Positions 1 through 6,008 of a stretch of 7,455 bases of DNA are shown piece after piece; within the stretch, counting starts at the first letter, position 1; each line of letters opens with the position of its first letter. Made by a program: the position numbers and the translations under genes. The notes beneath the pieces were generated by a model. It was not told where the DNA came from. It saw only the letters and a list, made by a program, of their open reading frames with translations, and did no database searches. Source of the stretch: an uncultured Halomicronema sp. (lineage in GTDB: Bacteria > Cyanobacteriota > Cyanobacteriia > Phormidesmidales > Phormidesmidaceae); the NCBI GenBank assembly GCA_937897665.1, contig CALCPB010000072.1, positions 1 to 7,455 of the forward strand, read 5' to 3'.

Positions 1-1003
1 TATTGATGACGAAAGAATAGATACGGGTAAAGGTCAAAGCGCCGAAGCGCTCGTCCATGATTTTAAAAGCCAACGCTCGCAAAGGCTTCTCCGGGTCCAC
101 GTAGGCCAAATTCCCCGTTTCGTTGCCTTCGAGGTCAACTTCCGGCTGCGGCGGCACTTCGTTCGGTGCGGGCAGATAATCAACCACCGCATCCAGCACT
201 AACTGCACCCCTTTGTTCTTAAAGGAGGAGCCACAGTAAGTGGGGAAGAAGGTTAATTCGCGGGTGCCCTTACGAATACAGTGCTTGAGCTCGTCGATCG
301 TCACCTCTTCGCCTTCAAGGTACTTCATGAGCAACTCTTCGTCTTGCTCGACGGCAAGCTCGACCAGCGCTTCACGATATTCCTTTACCTGCTCTTTCAT
401 GTCTTCAGGTACATCCTGAATCTCGTAGTTCATCGGTTCACCCGAATCATCCCAGACCCAAGCCTTCTCAGTCAGGAGATCAACAACCCCGACGAAGTCA
501 CTTTCTACACCAATGGGCAGTACCATGACTAACGGCTTGGCCGCCAAAATTTCATCTACCTGTTTGACCACGCGGAAAAAATCAGCCCCGATGCGATCGA
601 GCTTGTTGACGTAGATAATCCGCGCCACCTTTGAGTCGTTGGCGTAGCGCCAGTTGGTTTCAGACTGGGGCTCAACGCCACCGGAGCCGCAAAATACGCC
701 GATGCCGCCGTCCAGCACCTTAAGTGAACGATAGACTTCGATGGTGAAGTCAACGTGTCCAGGCGTGTCGATAATATTGAGCTGGTGCTCGTTCCAAAAG
801 CAGGAGGTCGCGGCGGATTGAATTGTAATCCCGCGTTCTTGCTCTTGTTCCATGAAGTCAGTAGTTGCCGCACCTTCATGAACCTCACCAATTTTGTGGA
901 TTTTACCCGTGAGCTTCAAAATCCGCTCGGTAGTGGTGGTTTTTCCAGCATCTACGTGGGCAAAAATGCCAATGTTGCGATAGCGTGTAAGGTCCTTTTT
1001 CAT
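1..1003 (-). CDS. fusA: Elongation factor G, N-terminal part (cut by window edge)
   Basis: This is a translational GTPase that drives ribosomal translocation and helps ribosome recycling in the cytosol. Translated from the ATG at 1003, 334 codons are visible, about half of the usual length of roughly 670-700; the rest lies left of the window. The GTPase motifs are in order: G1 AHVDAGKTT (15-23), switch region RGITI (57-61), G3 DTPGH (79-83), G4 NKLD (133-136), then the end of the G domain near YLPAP and the start of domain II. The segment [13 protein letters not shown] and the overall wording match the cyanobacterial Slr1463-type EF-G as I remember it. No rpsL or rpsG gene lies upstream, so this is probably the stand-alone paralogue and not the str-operon copy. 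Cys105 and Cys242 are present. The last visible residues read YSFVIN where YSG is usual. A weak GAGAG ribosome-binding site precedes the ATG. Confidence 0.95.
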   Translation of the reverse strand, partial: MKKDLTRYRNIGIFAHVDAGKTTTTERILKLTGKIHKIGEVHEGAATTDFMEQEQERGITIQSAATSCFWNEHQLNIIDTPGHVDFTIEVYRSLKVLDGGIGVFCGSGGVEPQSETNWRYANDSKVARIIYVNKLDRIGADFFRVVKQVDEILAAKPLVMVLPIGVESDFVGVVDLLTEKAWVWDDSGEPMNYEIQDVPEDMKEQVKEYREALVELAVEQDEELLMKYLEGEEVTIDELKHCIRKGTRELTFFPTYCGSSFKNKGVQLVLDAVVDYLPAPNEVPPQPEVDLEGNETGNLAYVDPEKPLRALAFKIMDERFGALTFTRIYSFVIN

Positions 1004-1041
1004 AACTGCTCTCTAGTTTCTGTGCGACAAACCGTTGCTGA

Positions 1042-1067
1042 CTTTCCTTGAGATGGCTCAAAGGAAG
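1042..1067 (-). promoter_or_regulatory. Imperfect hairpin in the presumed fusA leader
   Basis: Read on the minus strand, CTTCCTTTGAG and CTCAAGGAAAG flank the four-base loop CCAT. As RNA the 11-position stem has one C-A mismatch and one U-G wobble. It ends about 38 nt before the fusA ATG, so it would lie in the 5' leader if transcription starts upstream. The structure is visible in the sequence; a regulatory role is only inferred. Confidence 0.3.
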
Positions 1068-1130
1068 CGCTTGCTGCGTCAATTAGGAGCGTTTGCACTC
1101 TGACGATCAGAACACACCGACGCTAAAGTC

Positions 1131-1165
1131 TAAAATTGGCAGCATTGCTAATTGTAAAGTGTTAC
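1131..1165 (-). promoter_or_regulatory. Weak candidate promoter for fusA
   Basis: On the minus strand a TTTACA element (five of six bases of a -35 box) is followed, after about 18 bases, by TTTAGA, a poor -10 match. The AT-rich stretch is the best promoter-like segment in the 299-bp gap upstream of fusA. The weak -10 box makes this tentative. Confidence 0.2.
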
Positions 1166-1259
1166 GAGCGAAAGATGTCGGGTGAAGCCGAAGTTGCTCG
1201 GTCGTAACTACCGAACTCGGCTGAGACGGTAGCTTGATCATATCCTCTGAGTTGAGAGG
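1165..1259. other. Three consecutive inverted repeats between the AEC gene and fusA
   Basis: The 299 bp between the AEC stop (1303) and the fusA start (1003) hold no gene. Three inverted repeats sit side by side. CCTCT/AGAGG lies at 1244-1259 with a 6-base loop. CTACCG/CGGTAG lies at 1208-1232, with an inner CTC/GAG pair. CGAGC/GCTCG lies at 1165-1200, with an inner TCGG/CCGA pair. They lie downstream of the AEC gene and could act as terminators or transcript ends. None is followed by a T-tract on the minus strand, so they are not classical intrinsic terminators. Confidence 0.35.
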
Positions 1260-1302
1260 GTGGGACGATCGCGATAATTTTCATCCTAGGAGCAAGTTGC
1301 CC

Positions 1303-2199
1303 TTAGCTCCAGGTCACCAGCGCCCACAACAGGCTCGGTAAGGTCATGAAGCTGAGCAGAGTGGATAGGACGATCGCCCGCGCCACCAGATCAGCGTCTC
1401 CCCCAAACTCCGTCACCCAGATAAAGGTGTTCACGGCGGTTGGCATGGCTGCCTGCAAAACTAAGACTTGCAAATCCTGCTCCTGTAGCCCCAACATCGC
1501 GCCGACGGTGAGGGCGAGCGCCGGTGCCACTCCTAACCGCAGGGCTGCCGCCACCAGCACCGCGCGATCAACATACAGATTAGTTTTGGCTAACTGCAAG
1601 CCGAGCGTCACTAGCGCGACGGGAATCGCCGCTCCTCCCAGCAGTTCGAGACCGGCATCTAACCGCAGGGGCAGGGGGATATTGAGCGCCTGCAGCGCGA
1701 GCCCAGCGAGCATCGCCCCAAACACCGGCAGGCGCAGTGTTGTACGCAGGCCCACCCACAACCCCGCCCCTTTGAGCAAGGTCGGCCCTACTGTGGTCAA
1801 CAAAATGCTGCTGCTAATCAGATAAACAATCGCCCGCTCTAGGCCCGTGGCCCCCAGGGCAAAACTGATGAAGGGTAGCCCCAAGTTACCGGTGTTCGCG
1901 AATAGGCTAGTGGCCAGCAGCGTTTTTTGCGTCAGCGGATCGACCTTAAGCAACCGACAGAGACCGTAGACCAGACCGGCCAAAATTGCTGAGCTGAGAA
2001 AAAAGCCCGCCACGATCGCACTGGCTTGGCGCACCGAGAGCGTCATGCCGTAGAGGCTGCTGGCGATCAGCGCGGGCAGCAAGACGTAGAGGCTCAACCG
2101 CGACAGGGTGGTGCGCTCTAGAGACAGTGTGCGACCCGCCAGGAAGCCGATGAAAACGATCAGGGCCACCGGCGCGATCGCGGGTAATAAGACAGCCAT
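1303..2199 (-). CDS. AEC (auxin efflux carrier) family transporter
   Basis: This is an inner-membrane secondary transporter of the AEC family (auxin efflux carrier / malate permease superfamily). Its 298 residues fit the usual length of about 300-320. The protein is almost wholly hydrophobic, with about ten membrane segments (roughly residues 3-22, 33-50, 60-82, 93-112, 121-142, 155-172, 186-203, 209-236, 243-262 and 270-296). Two half-site motifs support the family: NTGNLGLP (102-109), a discontinuous-helix motif in the first half, and MPTAVNT (252-258) in the second. The start at 2199 keeps the first membrane helix complete and has an AGGG about seven bases upstream. It begins 29 bp after the FTR1 stop, suggesting one transcript. 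The substrate cannot be read from sequence; bacterial members move carboxylates or other small organic anions, and auxin transport is not implied. Confidence 0.9.
   Translation of the reverse strand: MAVLLPAIAPVALIVFIGFLAGRTLSLERTTLSRLSLYVLLPALIASSLYGMTLSVRQASAIVAGFFLSSAILAGLVYGLCRLLKVDPLTQKTLLATSLFANTGNLGLPFISFALGATGLERAIVYLISSSILLTTVGPTLLKGAGLWVGLRTTLRLPVFGAMLAGLALQALNIPLPLRLDAGLELLGGAAIPVALVTLGLQLAKTNLYVDRAVLVAAALRLGVAPALALTVGAMLGLQEQDLQVLVLQAAMPTAVNTFIWVTEFGGDADLVARAIVLSTLLSFMTLPSLLWALVTWS
2174..2181. repeat. HIP1 palindrome GCGATCGC (first of eight)
   Basis: The octamer GCGATCGC occurs at 2174, 2343, 2878, 3480, 4521, 5196, 6234 and 6993 (start positions), all inside coding sequence. 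This highly iterated palindrome is a hallmark of many cyanobacterial genomes and is the main taxonomic clue here. None falls in the visible part of fusA or in the intergenic regions. Confidence 0.9.
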
Positions 2200-2228
2200 G
2201 GGCGACCCTGATAGGAAAAATCTGCAGG

Positions 2229-3149
2229 TTAGCTAGAGGCCGATTTGGGCTGAGTCGACAGCGGCGCATTGAGGCTCCGGAAGTAGGTGCTGCCCACGGT
2301 CACTAAGAAGGCCACATAGGCCAGAGCCTGACCGGCAAAGAGGCGATCGCGATAGCCCAGCAGCGTTTTGAGCAAAATGCCCGGAAACTGCTTGTCGGGC
2401 AGAACGTCATGGGCATCCCAGAGCAGTGGCCCGAGAATGCAGGAGTCTTGGGCGATGCACAAATCGGCGTTGACCGGATCAAAGCTGCTGATGGCGAAAA
2501 AGGCTGCATCCAAATTGCGAAAGAACGAGATCACCAAACCGCCAATAATCAGCAGCAGCAGCACGCCCATGACTTGAAAAAAGACCCGCAGATTGATGCG
2601 CAGGCCCCATTTGAACAGCGCCAAACCGATCACCGCGGCCCCGATTAATCCACCCACGGCCCCAATCGCTGCCGCGCCACTCTGCTGCACGCTGGTAAAG
2701 ATAAACAGCACCGTCTCAATGCCTTCACGCAGCACGGCGATGCACACCAGGCTAAAGATGGTGACACCGGCGGCGTCATTTTCACTCAGGGCCGCCGTGA
2801 CGGAACCCTCTAGCTCCGACTTGAGTGATCGCGCCTGGCGCGTCATCCACAGCAGCATCCAACTCAGCATAATGATCGCGATCGCGCAAAACAGACTGTC
2901 GAACAGCGGTTCAACGATGGGCTCTAGCGTCGGTAACGCCCGCTCCACCTGAGCCACACTGTTGAAAATAATGATGCCCGTCAGCAAGCTGCCCAGCAGC
3001 CCCGCCCCAATCCCTAAATACACCCAGCGGTTGAGGCGACTTTGTTGCGCTTTGCCCAAACAGGCCAGCACAATTCCAACCACTAGGGCCGCTTCCACGC
3101 CTTCGCGCAGAGTGACAAAAAACGTGGGCAAGGCGGGCGCAAAGTCCAT
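2229..3149 (-). CDS. FTR1-family iron permease
   Basis: This is an integral inner-membrane permease of the FTR1/EfeU (oxidase-dependent Fe transporter) family, which imports iron through a channel lined by two REXXE motifs. Both motifs are present: REGVE (residues 15-19) in the first helix and REGIE (141-145) in the fourth. The 306-residue length is near the family norm. About seven membrane segments are visible (roughly 5-30, 44-66, 82-102, 128-152, 158-180, 184-210 and 272-292). A long loop between the last two holds Cys231 and Cys237. No efeO or efeB partner is present, so this is not an EfeUOB-type operon within the window. The ATG at 3149 places REGVE in the first helix at the usual depth; no clear Shine-Dalgarno precedes it. 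The AEC transporter gene follows after 29 bp. Iron as substrate is inferred from the family; no recognisable Fur box was found upstream. Confidence 0.92.
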   Translation of the reverse strand: MDFAPALPTFFVTLREGVEAALVVGIVLACLGKAQQSRLNRWVYLGIGAGLLGSLLTGIIIFNSVAQVERALPTLEPIVEPLFDSLFCAIAIIMLSWMLLWMTRQARSLKSELEGSVTAALSENDAAGVTIFSLVCIAVLREGIETVLFIFTSVQQSGAAAIGAVGGLIGAAVIGLALFKWGLRINLRVFFQVMGVLLLLIIGGLVISFFRNLDAAFFAISSFDPVNADLCIAQDSCILGPLLWDAHDVLPDKQFPGILLKTLLGYRDRLFAGQALAYVAFLVTVGSTYFRSLNAPLSTQPKSASS

Positions 3150-3222
3150 AGGGGTAAAAACGAGACAGCGATGAGGTCAAGACTGAGGTGGGGCACCAAA
3201 TCGGGTAGAGCATTCTCCCTAA

Positions 3223-3241
3223 CCGACCAGAGGCTTGTCGG
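3223..3241. repeat. Inverted repeat CCGAC/GTCGG upstream of the FTR1 gene
   Basis: A perfect 5-bp stem (CCGAC/GTCGG) encloses a 9-base loop, about 75 bp before the FTR1 start codon. It could fold in the FTR1 leader RNA. No function can be assigned. Confidence 0.25.
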
Positions 3242-3247
3242 CGATGC

Positions 3248-3278
3248 GTCGGGCGCCCTGACTCTACTGGTGATTGTA
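3248..3278 (-). promoter_or_regulatory. Candidate FTR1 promoter with palindromic operator-like site
   Basis: On the minus strand TACAAT (plus-strand 3273-3278) matches five of six bases of a -10 box, but no -35 box is recognisable at 17 bp. Just downstream, at 3248-3262, lies the perfect 8-bp palindrome GGGCGCCC, extended by GTC and GAC arms with one extra base. A regulator bound there would cover the expected transcription start. This is an inference from position only. The start codon is about 120 bp downstream. Confidence 0.25.
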
Positions 3279-3326
3279 CGAGGTTTATCTGATGACGGCG
3301 GAAAATCTCGGGTCTACCTGCCACCG

Positions 3327-5369
3327 TTAGCCAAAGCGCCAGACGCGAATAGTTTTGTCGGCGCTGGCGCTGGCGATGAGTCGACCAGTGCGATGAATGG
3401 CGATTGCATTCACCGTATGACCGTGACCAATCAGCGTATGCAGCAGTTTGCCGGTGCGGGCATCCCAGATTTTGACGGTGCGATCGCTACTGCCACTGAT
3501 GATGGTGCGATTGTCGGGGGCAATGGCGACGGAGTTGACCTCTTTGCTGTGGCCCTTGAGGACGTGAATAATCGAGCCGGTGCCCACACTCCACACCACG
3601 AGGGTTTTGTCTTTGCTGGCGCTGACCACGACCAGCCCATCCCGGCTCACCGCGACATCATTGACCGGGCTCACATGCCCCGAAAAGAAGCGCACCATCT
3701 CCCCAGTTTTGAGATCCCACAGGCGAACTTTATGATCGAGGCCCCCGCTAAAGAGAAAGGCCTCATCGGGGGTCATCGCCACCGCTCTCACCGCAGCGGG
3801 CGACCCTAACAGGGTGCCAATGGGGGTGCCTTTATCCAGCTTCCAGAGCTTGATGGTTTTATCTTTACTGCTGCTCGCTAAGGTCCAGCCCTGATGGCCG
3901 ATTGCCACGCTGGTGACAGCGCGCACGTGCCCTTCCAGGGTGTGGATCAACCGCCCGGCCACCAGGTTCCATACTTTCACGGTGTCGTCATCGCCGCAGC
4001 TCACTAACACCTGACCTTTGGTGCTAATGCACAAATCATTAACGCCTCGAGGATGGCCCTGTAACGTGGTTGAGACCTTGCCAGTCTGCAGGTTCCAGAT
4101 TTTAATGCTGTCATCCAGGCTACCGCTGACCAGTGTCGCCGAGCGCGGATTAAAGGCCACGGCGGTCACCCAAGACTGGTGCCCAGTCAAGGTGCGTACA
4201 CATTGCCATTCTGGGATGCCAGAAGGGGCAAAATCTGCGACGGTGGGGGCGGAAGAGAGAGTGACGGCTGACCTCTCTGGGGGCGGAGCCGCCACGGGAG
4301 CCGGCGTCAGGGGTGCCGGGACTGAGAGTGTCGGGGTCGGCGGCGGCACCGTCTCGGGCACCGGATCGATCGCTACGGCTGCTGCCCCCGCGGGCTGGGG
4401 CAGCATCTCCGCCGAAGAGGGCAGACTGCCTGATGGGTGTTGCCGCACCCAGCCCGGCACTGCGCCTTGAAACGTCGGTAGTGACTGCAGCGCTGCCATG
4501 GCTTCGCGCGCAGTCTGAAAGCGATCGCCCACGGCATCCAGCACCAGGCGATCCAGCACAGCGGCCAGTTCTGTACTGATCGAGCGGTGTTGCTTTGCCA
4601 ACACGTCGCGCCAGCGCCAGCGCCCCGCCATGTGATCGTATAAATTATCGGGTTTGCGCCCGGTAAGCAGGTGCAAACAGGTGGCTCCCAAACTATAGAG
4701 ATCGCTCGACTGATAGGCTTGCCCCCCCCGTAGCTGCTCAATTGGGGCATAGCCTTCGGTGCCAATGCGAGTGCCAGGACCGTCGGCGAGGGCTTCGCCA
4801 AAGCGCTTGGCAATGCCAAAGTCAATCACAAACAATCGGCGATCGGTGTCGCGGCGAATTAGGTTGGTGGGGGTGATATCGCGGTGAATGACGTTGTGTC
4901 GATGAATAAAATCAAGCACGGGCAATACATCATCGAGCAAATCCCGAATGCCGATCTCGTCCAGCGGCCCATTTTCCACAATCTCTTGGATGAGGGTTTT
5001 GCCGTCGATAAACTGCTGCACCAGATACAGATACTGATCATGTTCGAAATAGGCCAGCAAAGCGGGGATCTGCACATGCTCTCCCAGGTCATGCAGCCGT
5101 ATGGCTTCTTGATTGAACAGGTCGACCGCTTTATGAAAAGATTTAGTGCCCTGGGTTTGGGGCGCAAATTGCTTGATCACGCAGGGCGCATTGAGGCGAT
5201 CGCTGTCTTGGGCTAAATAGGTTCGGCCAAAGCCACCTCGGCCAATCAGCCTTTCAGGATAGTAGCGGCCCCGCAGCATTTTCACTAACGGCTTACCGCA
5301 ATTGCGACAGTCCGTGGCGGTGTCGCGATTATCAGGATGGGAGCAATGGGGGTTTAGACAAGAAATCAT
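3327..5369 (-). CDS. Zinc-ribbon Ser/Thr protein kinase with seven WD40 repeats
   Basis: This 680-residue, apparently soluble signalling protein would phosphorylate Ser/Thr residues on unknown targets; no membrane segment is visible. At the N-terminus a zinc-ribbon pattern uses Cys4, Cys9, Cys21 and Cys24, as in cyanobacterial SpkB-like kinases. The kinase domain spans about residues 35-300: glycine loop GRGGFG (43-48), ATP lysine in VIK (66), helix-C Glu88, catalytic loop HRDITPTN (162-169), DFG (183-185) and APIE (208-211). The lysine usual two residues after HRD Asp is Thr166. A Pro/Ala-rich linker covers about 305-385. The C-terminal half (390-680) is seven WD40 repeats spaced exactly 42 residues apart, forming a closed propeller, probably for partner or substrate binding. 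The ATG at 5369 is just long enough to include the zinc ribbon. The FTR1 gene starts 177 bp downstream on the same strand. The physiological role is unknown. Confidence 0.93.
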   Translation of the reverse strand: MISCLNPHCSHPDNRDTATDCRNCGKPLVKMLRGRYYPERLIGRGGFGRTYLAQDSDRLNAPCVIKQFAPQTQGTKSFHKAVDLFNQEAIRLHDLGEHVQIPALLAYFEHDQYLYLVQQFIDGKTLIQEIVENGPLDEIGIRDLLDDVLPVLDFIHRHNVIHRDITPTNLIRRDTDRRLFVIDFGIAKRFGEALADGPGTRIGTEGYAPIEQLRGGQAYQSSDLYSLGATCLHLLTGRKPDNLYDHMAGRWRWRDVLAKQHRSISTELAAVLDRLVLDAVGDRFQTAREAMAALQSLPTFQGAVPGWVRQHPSGSLPSSAEMLPQPAGAAAVAIDPVPETVPPPTPTLSVPAPLTPAPVAAPPPERSAVTLSSAPTVADFAPSGIPEWQCVRTLTGHQSWVTAVAFNPRSATLVSGSLDDSIKIWNLQTGKVSTTLQGHPRGVNDLCISTKGQVLVSCGDDDTVKVWNLVAGRLIHTLEGHVRAVTSVAIGHQGWTLASSSKDKTIKLWKLDKGTPIGTLLGSPAAVRAVAMTPDEAFLFSGGLDHKVRLWDLKTGEMVRFFSGHVSPVNDVAVSRDGLVVVSASKDKTLVVWSVGTGSIIHVLKGHSKEVNSVAIAPDNRTIISGSSDRTVKIWDARTGKLLHTLIGHGHTVNAIAIHRTGRLIASASADKTIRVWRFG
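3336..4193 (-). repeat. Seven tandem WD40 units of 42 residues (126 bp each)
   Basis: Within the kinase gene, repeat starts (TLTGH, TLQGH, TLEGH, TLLGS, FFSGH, VLKGH, TLIGH) fall at residues 393, 435, 477, 519, 561, 603 and 645, exactly 42 apart. Each unit ends in a W-containing strand such as IKIWNL, VKVWNL or VRLWDL. Unit 4 has Ser523 in place of the GH histidine. The units differ clearly in protein sequence, so they are not recent identical DNA copies. Confidence 0.9.
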
Positions 5370-5499
5370 TCAGCAGCTCAGTCCGGTAAGTCTCCGGCAA
5401 AATCGCACGCGTTGCTCGTAGTCGGAGCCGCCTCGCTTAGAAAAGAACGCAGGGGCTTGAGGACTTAGCCAGCACTACGCGTCAGCAATGACTCCAGAA

Positions 5500-5530
5500 G
5501 TGAGACCGAGACCTGGGTCGCAGCTCTCAC
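5500..5530. repeat. Inverted repeat GTGAGA/TCTCAC in the kinase leader
   Basis: GTGAGA at 5500-5505 and TCTCAC at 5525-5530 are perfect complements enclosing 19 bases, inside which CGA and TCG can extend pairing. On the minus strand it follows directly after the candidate kinase -10 box, where it could be an operator or a 5'-end stem-loop. No function is shown. Confidence 0.3.
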
Positions 5531-5531
5531 C

Positions 5532-5543
5532 AGTCTAGAATTT
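5532..5543. repeat. Direct repeat AGTCTAGAATTT, copy 1
   Basis: The 12-mer AGTCTAGAATTT occurs here and again at 5621-5632, 89 bp away, in the same orientation. It includes a TAGAAT -10-like hexamer on the plus strand and TAGACT on the minus strand. It may be a duplicated promoter or binding element. Confidence 0.4.
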
Positions 5544-5560
5544 TCTTCTACCGCTGAAAA
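5532..5560 (-). promoter_or_regulatory. Candidate promoter of the kinase gene
   Basis: On the minus strand TTTTCA (plus 5555-5560) and TAGACT (plus 5532-5537) each match four of six consensus bases and are separated by the optimal 17 bp. They would give a leader of about 155 nt before the ATG at 5369. The boxes are weak, so this is only a candidate. Confidence 0.25.
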
Positions 5561-5605
5561 CTGGGGTTGGCATCGCCAGCGGCACTGGGCAGTCGCTCAA
5601 TTCAA

Positions 5606-5617
5606 CTTAACGTTAAG
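5606..5617. promoter_or_regulatory. 12-bp perfect palindrome CTTAACGTTAAG
   Basis: CTTAACGTTAAG is perfectly self-complementary and lies four bases before the second AGTCTAGAATTT copy. If TAGAAT at 5625-5630 is a plus-strand -10 box, the palindrome falls in the spacer, a usual place for a repressor site. The regulator is unknown. Confidence 0.35.
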
Positions 5618-5620
5618 CAT

Positions 5621-5632
5621 AGTCTAGAATTT
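5621..5632. repeat. Direct repeat AGTCTAGAATTT, copy 2
   Basis: This second copy of the 12-mer at 5532-5543 lies beside the palindrome at 5606-5617. Outside the 12 bases the two contexts differ. Confidence 0.4.
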
Positions 5633-5830
5633 CTGAAGCCTTGCGCATTCGGTGAAATTCTCAAAATTTTCTCGCCCGATTTCCTCTGCCATGGGGGCTA
5701 GCCAAGCCGCTGCTGTCAATAGCATTCCCAATTGCCCGGTTTGATACTGCCAACCCCGACGGCAAAAGTGATATCTGGGGAAGGCATGGCAGCTAAGGCA
5801 ACTGGGTCAGTCAATTAAAGGCGAATGGCA

Positions 5831-5868
5831 CTGGGAGGCTGATCGCCTGAACCAGCGCCGGCAGCGCT
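5831..5868. repeat. Two adjoining GC-rich hairpins
   Basis: CTGG/CCAG with an inner AGGC/GCCT (5831-5855) adjoins AGCGC/GCGCT around a 5-base loop (5854-5868), sharing two bases. No T-tract follows on either strand, so these are not clear intrinsic terminators. They mark the most structured part of the intergenic region. Confidence 0.3.
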
Positions 5869-6008
5869 CGCGCCGCTTCACTGTTGCCCCCACATCAGCC
5901 AGTTTAAGTGATGGGTTTGCTATTGAGAATTCCGCAACTGTAAATAGACTTTTGCCATCCTTCGTTACATTTAGAAACCGAAAAAGGAGAGGGCCAAACC
6001 CTTGCGGT

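Noticed and set aside
556..891. Minus-strand 111-codon frame inside the EF-G region
   Set aside because: It is a shifted reading of the EF-G gene; the EF-G frame itself is open from 1003 to the window edge and carries all GTPase motifs.
281..1051. Plus-strand open frames antisense to EF-G
   Set aside because: They have no family-like content and lie opposite a well-supported gene.
2911..3324. Minus-strand 137-codon frame overlapping the FTR1 start
   Set aside because: It overlaps FTR1 in another frame, shows no domain, and its part beyond FTR1 is low-information leader sequence.
3150..3326. Fur box upstream of the FTR1 gene
   Set aside because: No AT-rich GATAAT-type inverted array is visible; only a GC-rich palindrome is present.
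3280..3326. Intrinsic terminator after the kinase gene
   Set aside because: The only possible stem (CGGTGG with CCGCCG) needs a wobble and has a long loop containing the T-run, so it is not terminator-like.
3171..3809. Plus-strand 212-codon frame antisense to the WD40 region
   Set aside because: Most of it mirrors the WD40 codons and its composition is explained by the repeat gene on the other strand.
5964..5981. GTTACATT as a possible RpaB (HLR1) site upstream of bciB
   Set aside because: Only one half-site matches; the second half at the required spacing does not.
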